This document shows positions 39,286 through 47,485 of a stretch of DNA of 64,000 nucleotides, piece by piece. Position 1 is the first letter of the stretch; each line of letters begins with the position of its first letter. The position numbers and the translations under genes were made by a program. Location of the stretch: positions 186,001 to 250,000 of the forward strand of contig NZ_BOSL01000006.1 of NCBI RefSeq assembly GCF_018403325.1, read 5' to 3'. The notes beneath the pieces were generated by a model. That model did no database searches, was not told the DNA's origin, and saw only the letters and a list, made by a program, of their open reading frames with translations. The stretch comes from Paenibacillus vini (GTDB taxonomy: Bacteria; Bacillota; Bacilli; Paenibacillales; Paenibacillaceae).

Positions 39286-39903
39286 ATGACTTGGAAGCAA
39301 GCTCTCACCACTTTTTGCGATCTTTATTCGGAATCCGGCCTAACGACTAAGTGGATTATTGTAGGTTCGGTCGGTTCAGTACTTCAGCACGCCGTCATGA
39401 CTCCAAATGATTTAGATATTTATGTGCGGAATAGCGAAGATGTTGCTCAGATCGCTGAACTTTTGAGTCCATTCCATATAAAGAATAAAACTGAACTTTC
39501 ATATTTTGATCCGGAATGGCTCTCCTCGGATGAAGAACCATTCTTTACTCAATCCTTCCCTTCCGGGTTTACATGGACAAAAGGGAAATGGAAGATTCAT
39601 GATTTTCATGTGGAAGTGGTGCAAATTTCGAATTCCGTGGGAATACCCGATTCTGAGACGGGGGAAGGGATATGGGAAGGCGGACAGCATATTTGGAATT
39701 TAACGAAGTATGTTGAGTTAGAGAACCGCCTGATTCCGGTCGTTCCCTTAGAAATCCAGCTTGAATCCAATATTAGAAGAGGAAGACAAGATCGGGTGGA
39801 TGCCATTTTGCAAGCATTAATAACTCATGGTTACGACAAATCGTTGTTAAGTAAAGCCCTATCAAATACAAACAAAGAGCAATATAAAGATCTGATTACG
39901 TAA
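39286..39903 (+). CDS. Nucleotidyltransferase-fold protein (AbiEii-like)
   Basis: A 205-residue protein with a polymerase-beta-type nucleotidyltransferase core: Val-Gly-Ser-Val-Gly-Ser near residue 24, then Asn-Asp-Leu-Asp-Ile-Tyr-Val carrying the Asp-x-Asp metal pair near residues 43-45, and a third acidic residue in Phe-His-Val-Glu-Val-Val. A late Pro-Leu-Glu-Ile-Gln-Leu segment resembles AbiEii and related minimal nucleotidyltransferases. AAAGGAG precedes ATG 39286. No partner antitoxin is adjacent. The transferred group and target are unknown. Confidence 0.65.
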   Translation: MTWKQALTTFCDLYSESGLTTKWIIVGSVGSVLQHAVMTPNDLDIYVRNSEDVAQIAELLSPFHIKNKTELSYFDPEWLSSDEEPFFTQSFPSGFTWTKGKWKIHDFHVEVVQISNSVGIPDSETGEGIWEGGQHIWNLTKYVELENRLIPVVPLEIQLESNIRRGRQDRVDAILQALITHGYDKSLLSKALSNTNKEQYKDLIT

Positions 39904-39929
39904 ATCGATCATTAAGGAAGTGAGATTGC

Positions 39930-40436
39930 ATGAACTTAAAGATTCGGAAATTAGCAGAACATGATCCATGGATCATTTCAAATGCTTTTAAGGAACAGGG
40001 TTGGGAAAAACCGGCTGCTCAATTCGAAAGGTATGTTTCCGAACAGAGTAATGGAGATAGAACGACACTAATAGCCGAAATCGATGGTGTATTCGCTGGC
40101 CATGTGAATGTTATTTGGGAATCCTATTATCCAGCATTCAAGGAAAGAAATATTCCTGAAGTAAACGACTTTAATGTTCTATTGAAGTTTCAGCGGTTAG
40201 GAATAGGATCAAAGTTAATGGATAAAGCAGAAGAAGTCATCAGGGAAAGATCATCCCTTGCCGGTATCGGGGTGGGCGTCTTTGGTGACTATGGTAATGC
40301 CCAAGTGCTATATGTAAAGCGAGGATATGTCCCGGATGGGAAAGGGATACACGATGGTCAACATTATATTAAATATGGGGATAGCGTCGTCATAAATGAT
40401 GACATTGTCCTCTATCTCATAAAGACATTGGATTAG
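39930..40436 (+). CDS. GNAT family N-acetyltransferase
   Basis: A 168-residue GNAT. Motif A is Phe-Gln-Arg-Leu-Gly-Ile-Gly-Ser-Lys-Leu-Met near residue 91, motif B Ala-Gln-Val-Leu-Tyr-Val-Lys-Arg-Gly-Tyr-Val-Pro-Asp. The Asp-Gly-Lys-Gly-Ile C-terminal segment is typical of a Firmicute subgroup that uses a bulky acceptor. AAGGAAGTGAG precedes ATG 39930. The acceptor is unknown. Confidence 0.86.
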   Translation: MNLKIRKLAEHDPWIISNAFKEQGWEKPAAQFERYVSEQSNGDRTTLIAEIDGVFAGHVNVIWESYYPAFKERNIPEVNDFNVLLKFQRLGIGSKLMDKAEEVIRERSSLAGIGVGVFGDYGNAQVLYVKRGYVPDGKGIHDGQHYIKYGDSVVINDDIVLYLIKTLD

Positions 40437-40461
40437 TACTCTCTAGAAGGGAGCTGAACTT

Positions 40462-40890
40462 ATGACTATTAATAAGAACCCATCCAGTAATAAATCAAAA
40501 AAGCTATCAGGAGAACAACAAGTCGCTAATTTTCTGGCAAACCTTGAACATCCCCTAAAGGCGGAAATCGAAGAAGTTCGAACCATCATATTAAGTGCGA
40601 ATGACGAAATAACAGAACATATTAAATGGAATGCACCAAGTTTTTGTATTAACAATCAGGATCGGGTGACTTTTAATCTCCATGGTAAGGATGGTTTCCG
40701 TCTTATTTTCCATTGTGGATCTAAAGTTACAGGTAACGAAGCGAAAGAACCGTTTTTCGAAGACACCACCAAACTATTGGAATGGGTAACGGGGGACAGG
40801 GCAATTGTAAAGTTCACCAGCATGAACGATGTAGTAACCAACAAAGAGAACCTGAAGGAAATCGTTAAGAAATGGATTGGAGCGAATTAG
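40462..40890 (+). CDS. DUF1801 domain protein
   Basis: A 142-residue soluble protein of the DUF1801 group (YdhG-like): Ile-Glu-Glu-Val-Arg-Thr-Ile-Ile-Leu, then Glu-His-Ile-Lys-Trp-Asn-Ala-Pro-Ser-Phe-Cys and Phe-Arg-Leu-Ile-Phe-His-Cys-Gly match the family. Some DUF1801 proteins are iron chaperone-like; this one has no proven function. AAGGGAGC precedes ATG 40462. Its TAG is immediately followed by the ATG of the next gene. Confidence 0.8.
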   Translation: MTINKNPSSNKSKKLSGEQQVANFLANLEHPLKAEIEEVRTIILSANDEITEHIKWNAPSFCINNQDRVTFNLHGKDGFRLIFHCGSKVTGNEAKEPFFEDTTKLLEWVTGDRAIVKFTSMNDVVTNKENLKEIVKKWIGAN

Positions 40891-41520
40891 ATGCTCGGAT
40901 TTGAGGATATTGTTCAATCGGAGGAAGAAATTCGGGAGTTAATCGGTTACCCGAGTGAACTTGTAAATAATAAAGTTATCGATTCTCTGGACGCACATTG
41001 TAAGGAGTTTATTTCCTTGTCTCCATTATTGTTTATATCTTCGTCAGATAACCTGGGATTTTGTGATGTTTCCCCACGTGGAGATGAGCCGGGATTTGTA
41101 TATGTTTTGGACGAAAAGAGGATTGTCATTCCCGAAAGGCCCGGTAATCGAAGGATCGACTCTATGAGAAATATTTTGAACAATCCAAGAGTTGGTTTGA
41201 TATTTGTTATACCTGGACTTGAAGAGACATTACGGGTAAACGGCAGAGCACAGATTATTAAAGATAAGCAATTATTAAACCGTATGCAAGCCAAGGGGAA
41301 GACGCCTTTACTTGGGATAGGCATCATTATTGAAGAATGTTACGTCCATTGTGCAAAAGCCTTTAAAAGATCGAAACTATGGAGCCCGGATTCCTGGACA
41401 GATAAACAGGAGTTGCCGAATATACCCCAAATGATATCCAAGCATGCCAATAAACTAGGATTATCAGAAAGCGAGGTATCTGATGCTATGCATGAGAGTT
41501 ATACAAAAAGGCTTTATTAG
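40891..41520 (+). CDS. PPOX-class FMN-binding protein
   Basis: A 209-residue split-barrel flavoprotein of the pyridoxamine-5'-phosphate-oxidase-like class (MSMEG_1061-type). Asp-Val-Ser-Pro-Arg-Gly-Asp-Glu-Pro-Gly-Phe and Glu-Arg-Pro-Gly-Asn-Arg-Arg-Ile-Asp-Ser-Met form the FMN phosphate site; Leu-Arg-Val-Asn-Gly-Arg-Ala follows. A C-terminal Cys-Tyr-Val-His-Cys-Ala-Lys-Ala-Phe is conserved in the subgroup. It begins at the base after the DUF1801 stop and overlaps the next gene by 38 bases. The substrate is unknown. Confidence 0.85.
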   Translation: MLGFEDIVQSEEEIRELIGYPSELVNNKVIDSLDAHCKEFISLSPLLFISSSDNLGFCDVSPRGDEPGFVYVLDEKRIVIPERPGNRRIDSMRNILNNPRVGLIFVIPGLEETLRVNGRAQIIKDKQLLNRMQAKGKTPLLGIGIIIEECYVHCAKAFKRSKLWSPDSWTDKQELPNIPQMISKHANKLGLSESEVSDAMHESYTKRLY

Positions 41521-41836
41521 CAGCATACTATTAATTCTGATGATTGTCTTGCTCGCGGGTTGCAACTCCGAGGAAGGGTCTTTGAACCAGTCACGATATG
41601 ATGGAGAAGGATATATTTTGGAAGTAACCGGAGATCGTATTTTAGTGATTGACCAACCCTATATAAACAAAACTTGGAAAGATATTATGGATGTTTATAC
41701 CGGTGAAGCAATATGGTTAAGCACGAATACAAGAAATTTGAAACCCGGTCAAAAGATCCATTACAAGATTAGGGGCGGAATCGATGATTCCTACCCATCT
41801 CAAGCAGAAGCTAAAGAGATTGTTATTTCAAAATAA
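41483..41836 (+). CDS. DUF3221 lipoprotein
   Basis: A 117-residue exported lipoprotein. The signal segment ends Val-Leu-Leu-Ala-Gly-Cys near residue 27. The mature domain Gly-Tyr-Ile-Leu-Glu-Val-Thr-Gly-Asp-Arg-Ile-Leu-Val, then Glu-Ala-Ile-Trp-Leu-Ser, Leu-Lys-Pro-Gly-Gln-Lys-Ile and Ser-Tyr-Pro-Ser-Gln-Ala is DUF3221, an OB-like small beta-barrel. GAGGT precedes ATG 41483; overlap with the upstream gene suggests coupling. Function unknown. Confidence 0.82.
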   Translation: MLCMRVIQKGFISSILLILMIVLLAGCNSEEGSLNQSRYDGEGYILEVTGDRILVIDQPYINKTWKDIMDVYTGEAIWLSTNTRNLKPGQKIHYKIRGGIDDSYPSQAEAKEIVISK

Positions 41837-41942
41837 AATCCATAGATTTCTCTATTTCCAGCGAAAGCTTAAAATATAAAGTATACGCACCTGAAGGCCA
41901 TTGTAAGTTTTAAGCATCAGCGCTAAGAAAGGAAGGACTCTT

Positions 41943-42434
41943 ATGATGCGAATTGTAAAAGCTGATCGACAAGACCTGAAAGAGATTCTGGAACTGCAGT
42001 ATATGGCATATAGAAGCGAAGCGGAAATTTATAACAATTATAACATACAGCCGCTTAGACAAACCTTAAAGCAATTGGAAGAAGAGTTCGATCAACAAGT
42101 TATACTTAAAGCGGAAATGGATGGAATGATCGTTGGTTCGGTGAGAGCATTTGTGGATCAAGGAACCTGTAAAATCGGCAAATTGATCGTTCACCCTGAC
42201 TATCAGAACAAAGGAATCGGAACGACTCTCATGAATGAAGTGGAGAATTACTTTAAAGGATGCTTGAAATTTCAATTGTTCACCGGTGATAAGAGTCTGA
42301 GGAATTTACACTTGTATACTAAATTAGGATATAAGGAGTTTGAATCAGAAGAAATCAACCCAAAGCTGAAGATTATTTATTTAGAAAAGGAGGCGTCTAG
42401 GGACAATATTTTGAAGGGCGGCAAGCATCTATGA
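41943..42434 (+). CDS. GNAT family N-acetyltransferase
   Basis: A 163-residue GNAT. Motif A Tyr-Gln-Asn-Lys-Gly-Ile-Gly-Thr-Thr-Leu-Met follows Lys-Leu-Ile-Val-His-Pro, and motif B is Leu-His-Leu-Tyr-Thr-Lys-Leu-Gly-Tyr. AAGGAAGGA precedes tandem ATGs at 41943/41946. Its stop overlaps the ATG of the following HAD gene, so the pair is translationally coupled. The acceptor is unknown. Confidence 0.87.
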   Translation: MMRIVKADRQDLKEILELQYMAYRSEAEIYNNYNIQPLRQTLKQLEEEFDQQVILKAEMDGMIVGSVRAFVDQGTCKIGKLIVHPDYQNKGIGTTLMNEVENYFKGCLKFQLFTGDKSLRNLHLYTKLGYKEFESEEINPKLKIIYLEKEASRDNILKGGKHL

Positions 42435-43093
42435 TTAGATCCGTTATTTTTGATCTGGACGGGACTTTATTGGATCGTAATAATTCCTTATACTGCTTCG
42501 TGGTCGATCAGTATGATAGGATCATTAAGAACACTAAGAATATAGACAAGGAGAGCTATATCCATCGTTTTATTGAACTGGATCATCGCGGATATGTTTG
42601 GAAGGATAGAGTCTACCAGGAACTAATCAAGGAATTTGACCTGCCGTTGGATTGGAATGAATTATTAACGGATTATAAAGATGGATTTTGTAAGCATGCC
42701 ACACCATTTTCCAACACCACTGAATTATTGGAAAATCTCATAAGCAACGGGTACAAACTTGGGATGATTACAAATGGATTTGGTGACTTTCAATCCAGCA
42801 ATATTCAAGCTTTAGGGATACAGGAATATTTTGAAGTGATATTGATTTCGGAAATAGAGGGTATTCGGAAACCGGATCCAGCTATCTTTAATAGAGCAAG
42901 TGATTTGCTGGGCGTAAGACCTGAAGAGTGTGTTTATGTTGGTGATCATCCTATCAACGATGTTACGGCCAGCAAAAGTGTGGGAATGAAGGGGATCTGG
43001 AAGGAAGACACCTTTTATAACGATGACTTTGAATATGATGGAATTGTAAGAGACTTACTGGATATAGAAAAGTTAATTGAACAATGGAGCTGA
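42431..43093 (+). CDS. HAD family hydrolase
   Basis: A 220-residue HAD phosphatase with a helical cap. Motif I Phe-Asp-Leu-Asp-Gly-Thr-Leu-Leu-Asp is near residues 7-15, motif II Ile-Thr-Asn-Gly near residue 115, motif III Lys in Arg-Lys-Pro-Asp-Pro and motif IV Val-Gly-Asp-His-Pro-Ile-Asn-Asp. The start ATG lies inside the end of the GNAT gene. It resembles the gene at 20653 in layout. The substrate is unknown. Confidence 0.87.
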   Translation: MIRSVIFDLDGTLLDRNNSLYCFVVDQYDRIIKNTKNIDKESYIHRFIELDHRGYVWKDRVYQELIKEFDLPLDWNELLTDYKDGFCKHATPFSNTTELLENLISNGYKLGMITNGFGDFQSSNIQALGIQEYFEVILISEIEGIRKPDPAIFNRASDLLGVRPEECVYVGDHPINDVTASKSVGMKGIWKEDTFYNDDFEYDGIVRDLLDIEKLIEQWS

Positions 43094-43137
43094 AATGTGA
43101 AGGGGGTTGGTGACCTATCGTTAAGCAATTCATAAGG

Positions 43138-43527
43138 ATGAATATGGTCAGCATACTCTACGCTTTATTTTTATTCGTGCCGATCGAGCTTATGGTGAAT
43201 GTGTATAGAATTAGCAGGCTGACCGGTTGGGAGCTCAATTCAACCAACATATTAAATATGGTCATCATATGTGCTGACATTGTATTTGGCACAGCTATAT
43301 TATACTTATTGACCACAAAATGGTTGGGCAGAAGAAAACTCAATTATCTGACGATCGTCTTTTGGGTGCCTTACTTTATTTTATTTGTATATATCTTTGC
43401 TAGATTATTTCCTATTACTTATGGCGGAGACGATCCAAATCCAGTAACAGGTTTACTAGCCATTGGAATGCTGTTGTTATATCCGGTTTATATTTTTTTT
43501 ATGAATCTGATTCATTCATTGAAATGA
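43138..43527 (+). CDS. Small membrane protein, unrecognised
   Basis: A 129-residue protein with four hydrophobic segments at about residues 4-22, 38-60, 70-90 and 105-125. Weak AAGG precedes ATG 43138. A better site, AAGGGGG, lies before GTG 43110, but that frame stops after four codons while the gene's own frame is open from there, so the start may have been lost by a one-base change. No family is recognised. Confidence 0.6.
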   Translation: MNMVSILYALFLFVPIELMVNVYRISRLTGWELNSTNILNMVIICADIVFGTAILYLLTTKWLGRRKLNYLTIVFWVPYFILFVYIFARLFPITYGGDDPNPVTGLLAIGMLLLYPVYIFFMNLIHSLK

Positions 43528-43569
43528 TTTCATATCCATAATCTACATAAGAAATAAGGAGGCGCATTA

Positions 43570-44004
43570 ATGATAGCACTTAAGAAAATAGATCGGAACA
43601 ATTTTTTTGATGTCATTAAGCTAAGTGTGGCCGAGGAGCAAAAGGAGTTTGTAGCGACAAATTTATTTTCGCTCGCCCAGGCTAAAGCTTTTCCGGAATG
43701 TATTTGTTTAGCCATTTATGATGATGAGGTTCTGGTTGGATTTACGATGTACTGCTTAGACGAGGACGATCATGAATACTGGATTTACCGGCTAATGATA
43801 GACGCCAAGCACCAGTCAAAAGGCTATGGGAAGGCAGCCATGGAGCTGCTTATAGGAAGGATTAAAGAAGATGAACAACATCGGGTTATCTACATAAGCT
43901 TTGAACCAAATAATGTGCAGGCTAAACATTTATACGAAAAATTAGGCTTTGAAGCGGATGGCCGCGTGATTGATGGGGAAGTCGTTTACAAGCTGGAATA
44001 TTGA
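43570..44004 (+). CDS. GNAT acetyltransferase, spermidine/spermine-type (BltD/PaiA-like)
   Basis: A 144-residue GNAT. Lys-Lys-Ile-Asp-Arg-Asn-Asn-Phe near the start, Gln-Lys-Glu-Phe-Val-Ala-Thr-Asn and Phe-Thr-Met-Tyr-Cys-Leu-Asp-Glu-Asp-Asp match polyamine acetyltransferases such as BltD and PaiA. Motif A is Gln-Ser-Lys-Gly-Tyr-Gly-Lys-Ala-Ala; motif B Lys-His-Leu-Tyr-Glu-Lys-Leu-Gly-Phe. AAGGAGG precedes ATG 43570. Polyamine acetylation is likely but untested. Confidence 0.83.
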   Translation: MIALKKIDRNNFFDVIKLSVAEEQKEFVATNLFSLAQAKAFPECICLAIYDDEVLVGFTMYCLDEDDHEYWIYRLMIDAKHQSKGYGKAAMELLIGRIKEDEQHRVIYISFEPNNVQAKHLYEKLGFEADGRVIDGEVVYKLEY

Positions 44005-44042
44005 TCGATCATTATAAGATTTCTTCAGGGAGGGAATGAATC

Positions 44043-44426
44043 ATGGAAGAGGCGGAAATCCAATCTCTCATTAAACGCTACATCCAGGCGTATAATTCTT
44101 TTGATGTTAATGGGATGGTTGATCTCTTGCACGAGGATATTGAGTTTCGAAACATTTCCCATGGTGAAGTGGATACAGAAACTAAAGGAATGGATCAATT
44201 TCGTAATTTAGCCGAGCAATCGGTGACGATCTTTTCGCAAAGGGAACAAACGATAACACAGATGATAGTTAATGGGGATAAGGCAGAGGTAGAAATTAAT
44301 TATGAAGGTAAATTGGCGGCGGATCTGCCTAACGGATTGAAGGCTGGGGACTCCATAGAACTTAAGGGGAAAACCATCTTTCTTGTAAGAGATCAAAAGA
44401 TAGCTGTGATCGAAGACTATAGTTAA
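44043..44426 (+). CDS. SnoaL-like/NTF2-fold protein
   Basis: A 127-residue protein of the SnoaL/NTF2-like alpha-plus-beta barrel class: Tyr-Ile-Gln-Ala-Tyr-Asn-Ser-Phe-Asp-Val-Asn-Gly-Met near the start, Leu-His-Glu-Asp-Ile-Glu-Phe, and a C-terminal Gln-Lys-Ile-Ala-Val-Ile-Glu-Asp-Tyr-Ser. These bind or transform small hydrophobic ligands, and many have no known activity. GGGAGGGA precedes ATG 44043. Confidence 0.8.
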   Translation: MEEAEIQSLIKRYIQAYNSFDVNGMVDLLHEDIEFRNISHGEVDTETKGMDQFRNLAEQSVTIFSQREQTITQMIVNGDKAEVEINYEGKLAADLPNGLKAGDSIELKGKTIFLVRDQKIAVIEDYS

Positions 44427-44443
44427 ACAAGGAGCTGGGCTTG

Positions 44444-45028
44444 ATGGAGAATATGCTAAAGCAATTTAACTTCATCGTTGAAATAGATAAATTAAAAACC
44501 ATTGAAAGAAGAACGAAAATCATACATGGTTCCAGATTAGAAAACGATGCAGAACATTCATGGCATCTTGCAATGATGGCGATGATTTTGCAACATCACG
44601 CAAATGAAAACATCGATTTGCTCAAGGTGATAAAAATGCTTTTGATACACGACTTAGTGGAGATTGATGCAGGCGATACATTTGCATACGATACGGATGG
44701 GCAAGTTGATAAATTTGATCGTGAAACTAAAGCTGCCAAAAGATTGTTTGGAATGTTACCCGCAGAGCAAGAGGAAGAATTTACTCAATTGTGGCTTGAG
44801 TTTGAAAATAAAGAGACGGAAGAAGCGAAATTCGCTTCCTCACTGGATAGACTACAGCCGCTCGTACATAATTCGTTGAATCAAGGCGATACATGGCAAA
44901 AATACGGAATTACCAGCGAACAAGTTATCAACCGAAATAAGGAGATTCATCATGGATCGGAGAAGCTGTGGGAGTATGCTCAAACGATTATTAAGAGTTC
45001 TGTAGAGCAAGGGATTCTGACTAAGTAA
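44444..45028 (+). CDS. HD-domain hydrolase, YfbR/5'-nucleotidase-like
   Basis: A 194-residue HD-superfamily phosphohydrolase of the HD_3/YfbR type. Ligands appear in order: Glu-His-Ser-Trp-His near residue 38, the His-Asp pair in Leu-Ile-His-Asp-Leu-Val-Glu near residue 70, and a late Asp in Ser-Leu-Asp-Arg-Leu-Gln-Pro. YfbR-like enzymes dephosphorylate deoxyribonucleoside 5'-monophosphates. AAGGAG precedes ATG 44444. Confidence 0.85.
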   Translation: MENMLKQFNFIVEIDKLKTIERRTKIIHGSRLENDAEHSWHLAMMAMILQHHANENIDLLKVIKMLLIHDLVEIDAGDTFAYDTDGQVDKFDRETKAAKRLFGMLPAEQEEEFTQLWLEFENKETEEAKFASSLDRLQPLVHNSLNQGDTWQKYGITSEQVINRNKEIHHGSEKLWEYAQTIIKSSVEQGILTK

Positions 45029-45083
45029 TGAACATTCCGGCACGGTACTTGGGAGGAAGATCTATAACATTAATAGGACGGTT

Positions 45084-45905
45084 ATGATGTCAAAGAAAAA
45101 AGCAGCTATATGGATAAGCCTAGTCATTATTATGCTTTTAATAGGTTGGCTCAATTTCAAAACCCCATCGAATCCAGTATGGTTAGAGAGCGGGACTGAA
45201 GATAACACCTCATTTTTATCGGATGAATATTTTATAGGGCTCAATGATTTATTCGAGAAAGTAAGAGATGATCACAAGAAGTGGTACATTGTGGATGGAT
45301 CTAGTGAAATAGCAGCCCGAGCCGTCATTGTGAAAATGATGCAAGATCTGGAGAGCAATCCAGGCGCTTTAACAAATCATGAGAACTCCGTTCGTTATTT
45401 TGAGACATTTGACAGAAACATTAGAAAGGCAGGAAGCATTACAGAGGAAGTACATTTTTTTAGAAACACATTGAACTCGTATAGTGGCGCACCTGTAAGT
45501 CTGGATGACATGATCACTTTAGCGGCAGAAGGGAAATGGAAGTTATTCAGTGCGAAATACCATAGATATAATCATGAGGGAGTAAAAGGAGCACTTAATC
45601 TTAAGTTTATTTCCAAAGACGGCAGATTTGAAGCTGTTTATAATTCGGAAACAGGAGAAATGGTTACGGATCCATTTAACATGGGGACCTATAACTATGC
45701 CCCGGGATCAATAAATCCGCTGAAATACTACAAGCACTATACGTTTGATAAACAACCTTGGAAAAAGTGGGGGAATGAAAGCGGAGTCTCTTTTGAGGAT
45801 ATCATGAGCCTGGAGTCGGGACATGGTTCATCCGAAGAGAAGAATAATTCAAAGGAAATTAAAAGGTGGATAAAGCAAAGAAAAGAAGAATTGAAACTGG
45901 AATAA
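45084..45905 (+). CDS. Membrane-anchored exported protein (DUF6241-like)
   Basis: A 273-residue protein with one N-terminal membrane segment (about residues 9-24) and a large polar extracytoplasmic domain. Val-Arg-Tyr-Phe-Glu-Thr-Phe-Asp-Arg, Lys-Gly-Ala-Leu-Asn-Leu-Lys-Phe and Asn-Pro-Leu-Lys-Tyr-Tyr-Lys-His-Tyr recall a Bacillales family catalogued as DUF6241 (recalled, moderate certainty). The C-terminal 30 residues are Lys/Glu-rich. AGGAC precedes tandem ATGs. Function unknown. Confidence 0.6.
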   Translation: MMSKKKAAIWISLVIIMLLIGWLNFKTPSNPVWLESGTEDNTSFLSDEYFIGLNDLFEKVRDDHKKWYIVDGSSEIAARAVIVKMMQDLESNPGALTNHENSVRYFETFDRNIRKAGSITEEVHFFRNTLNSYSGAPVSLDDMITLAAEGKWKLFSAKYHRYNHEGVKGALNLKFISKDGRFEAVYNSETGEMVTDPFNMGTYNYAPGSINPLKYYKHYTFDKQPWKKWGNESGVSFEDIMSLESGHGSSEEKNNSKEIKRWIKQRKEELKLE

Positions 45906-45978
45906 GTAAGCGCCCAAAGCGGTCGAGCTTTATCGTAGCCAGCCCCACCGCTCGGAGCGTCTTGTCGCGATAGCTAAA

Positions 45979-46374
45979 TTAGTCGGTATGTGCAACGGCG
46001 CGGATTTCAATCAGTTGATGAGGAAACGCCAGCCCTGATACGCCAACGAGGGTACCGGCAGGCCGATGGTCGCCTACATATTCTTTGAACAGTTCTACGC
46101 ACTTCTCAAAATGCTCTTGCGGATTTGTCAGAAAGATTTCCATCTCCGCGATGTTCGATCTTGTGACTCCAAAACCCGCCAGCACACGATCAAGATTCTC
46201 CAGCGTCTGCCGGGTCTGTGTTTCGATATCGCCCTCCCCTACAAAAGTGCCTTGCATGTCATGCGAAAATTGTCCTGAAATGTAGATGGTCCCATTGACG
46301 CTGTATCCTTGTGAAAGGCCGAACTCTTCCTCCCATGCAACGCCGTGACCGTAGGTAGCAATTGTTTTAGTCAT
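45979..46374 (-). CDS. RidA family protein
   Basis: A 131-residue YjgF/YER057c/UK114 (RidA-fold) protein. Tyr-Ile-Ser-Gly-Gln-Phe and a C-terminal Leu-Ile-Glu-Ile-Arg-Ala-Val-Ala follow the family; the canonical imine-hydrolase Arg is retained in the Glu-Ile-Arg segment. AAGGGGAG on the minus strand precedes the start. It is divergent from an HxlR-type regulator at 46480, with a palindrome between them, so HxlR probably controls it. It may act on a reactive small molecule rather than 2-aminoacrylate. Confidence 0.85.
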   Translation of the reverse strand: MTKTIATYGHGVAWEEEFGLSQGYSVNGTIYISGQFSHDMQGTFVGEGDIETQTRQTLENLDRVLAGFGVTRSNIAEMEIFLTNPQEHFEKCVELFKEYVGDHRPAGTLVGVSGLAFPHQLIEIRAVAHTD

Positions 46375-46431
46375 TTATAACTCCCCTTTCAATCAAAGTA
46401 AGGCTAGTATAAACTGAGCATAATATAAAGA

Positions 46432-46460
46432 GTAGTACGCACTTTTTGGATAGGTACTAC
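46432..46460. promoter_or_regulatory. Inverted-repeat operator candidate for the HxlR regulator
   Basis: GTAGTAC (46432-46438) and GTACTAC (46454-46460) form a perfect inverted repeat separated by 15 bases, in the intergenic region between divergent ridA-like and hxlR-like genes. HxlR-family regulators such as YodB bind TACT/AGTA-type repeats, which fits. It lies about 20 bases before the HxlR gene start. Confidence 0.65.
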
Positions 46461-46479
46461 CCGAAAGGATAGTGTTAAT

Positions 46480-46821
46480 GTGGGAATGGGTGAATTTATA
46501 GGTAAAGTCAAAACGATTCAAGATACACCTTTTGGCTATACAGTTTCAGTGATTGGCGGTAAATGGAAAATGGTCATTCTTTATCTTTTGGCAGAAAACC
46601 ACCCGGTTCGATTTAATGATTTGAAAAGACAAATAGGTGCCATTACGTATAAAACATTAAGTGCGCAACTAAAAGAATTGGAAGCGGATGGTTTGGTTAA
46701 ACGGAAAGAGTATCCTCAAATACCTCCTAAAGTGGAGTACAGTCTCACGGTCAAAGGAGAGAGTTTACTGCCTGTATTGGAGAATTTATGCGAGTGGGGA
46801 GCAACAAACCGGGATCGTTAA
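46480..46821 (+). CDS. HxlR family transcriptional regulator
   Basis: A 113-residue winged-helix regulator. Gly-Gly-Lys-Trp-Lys-Met-Val-Ile-Leu-Tyr-Leu-Leu, then Arg-Phe-Asn-Asp-Leu-Lys-Arg-Gln-Ile and Tyr-Lys-Thr-Leu-Ser-Ala-Gln-Leu-Lys-Glu-Leu-Glu are the HxlR signature. There is no conserved N-terminal Cys (YodB type senses via Cys6), so a redox mechanism is not supported. The start is GTG 46480, with ATG 46486 also possible. It is divergent from ridA. Confidence 0.87.
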   Translation: MGMGEFIGKVKTIQDTPFGYTVSVIGGKWKMVILYLLAENHPVRFNDLKRQIGAITYKTLSAQLKELEADGLVKRKEYPQIPPKVEYSLTVKGESLLPVLENLCEWGATNRDR

Positions 46822-46903
46822 ATCCGGCTATAGTTCGTCAACACTAACCGCTCCGGTCTAGGATTTAGAACTATTGTGTTGGGGCGTTAAACAAGGAGAG
46901 ACT

Positions 46904-47485
46904 ATGAAAAAGCTGACGTTTTTTTTGAGCATACTCATTCTGATAGCCATAGCGGTTTTTGTTGGAATTAACTTATCTCCTAAGGACGTCCATATAAATG
47001 CTCAAGGTCTTAAATATAGATTAGGAAACGACAACACAGAGTCCGAGAAGGCTGTAAATGTAAATATTGAGGGGAAACTGCACACAAGTATTACCGGGAA
47101 AAGGTCATTTAAAGGGACCATTAACATAGAGGGCGAGAATATCCCTGTTCCCGTAGAACAGAGACAACTTAATATGCCCATTTCACAAGATGGATGGGGC
47201 GTGATCAGTTATCCTTATTTTGAATACAAAAAAGCGAGTGATGGGTCACCAGGAGCAGTAAACAATACACATATATATCAGTATGGCTCTCTATTCATAA
47301 ATAGTGATTTCAGTAAGGTAACGATTTTAGTCTCGGATCAAAAAGAATCGGATGGTACGGGAGCATCATCTTGGAGCGCAGAAGATGGTCAAATGATCAC
47401 TGTACCGGCCAGTAGCAGGTCCGAAGCAATTCGCCTCTCAAATGAGCTGATGAGGGATTTTTTGAAGGGATTTGAATTGAAATGA
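46904..47485 (+). CDS. Membrane-anchored exported protein, unrecognised
   Basis: A 193-residue protein with an N-terminal membrane or signal segment (residues about 4-22) and a beta-rich remainder: Val-Asn-Ile-Glu-Gly-Lys-Leu, Phe-Lys-Gly-Thr-Ile-Asn-Ile-Glu-Gly, Val-Thr-Ile-Leu-Val-Ser. AAGGAGAG precedes ATG 46904; the ATG of the next gene overlaps its stop. Function unknown. Confidence 0.65.
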   Translation: MKKLTFFLSILILIAIAVFVGINLSPKDVHINAQGLKYRLGNDNTESEKAVNVNIEGKLHTSITGKRSFKGTINIEGENIPVPVEQRQLNMPISQDGWGVISYPYFEYKKASDGSPGAVNNTHIYQYGSLFINSDFSKVTILVSDQKESDGTGASSWSAEDGQMITVPASSRSEAIRLSNELMRDFLKGFELK

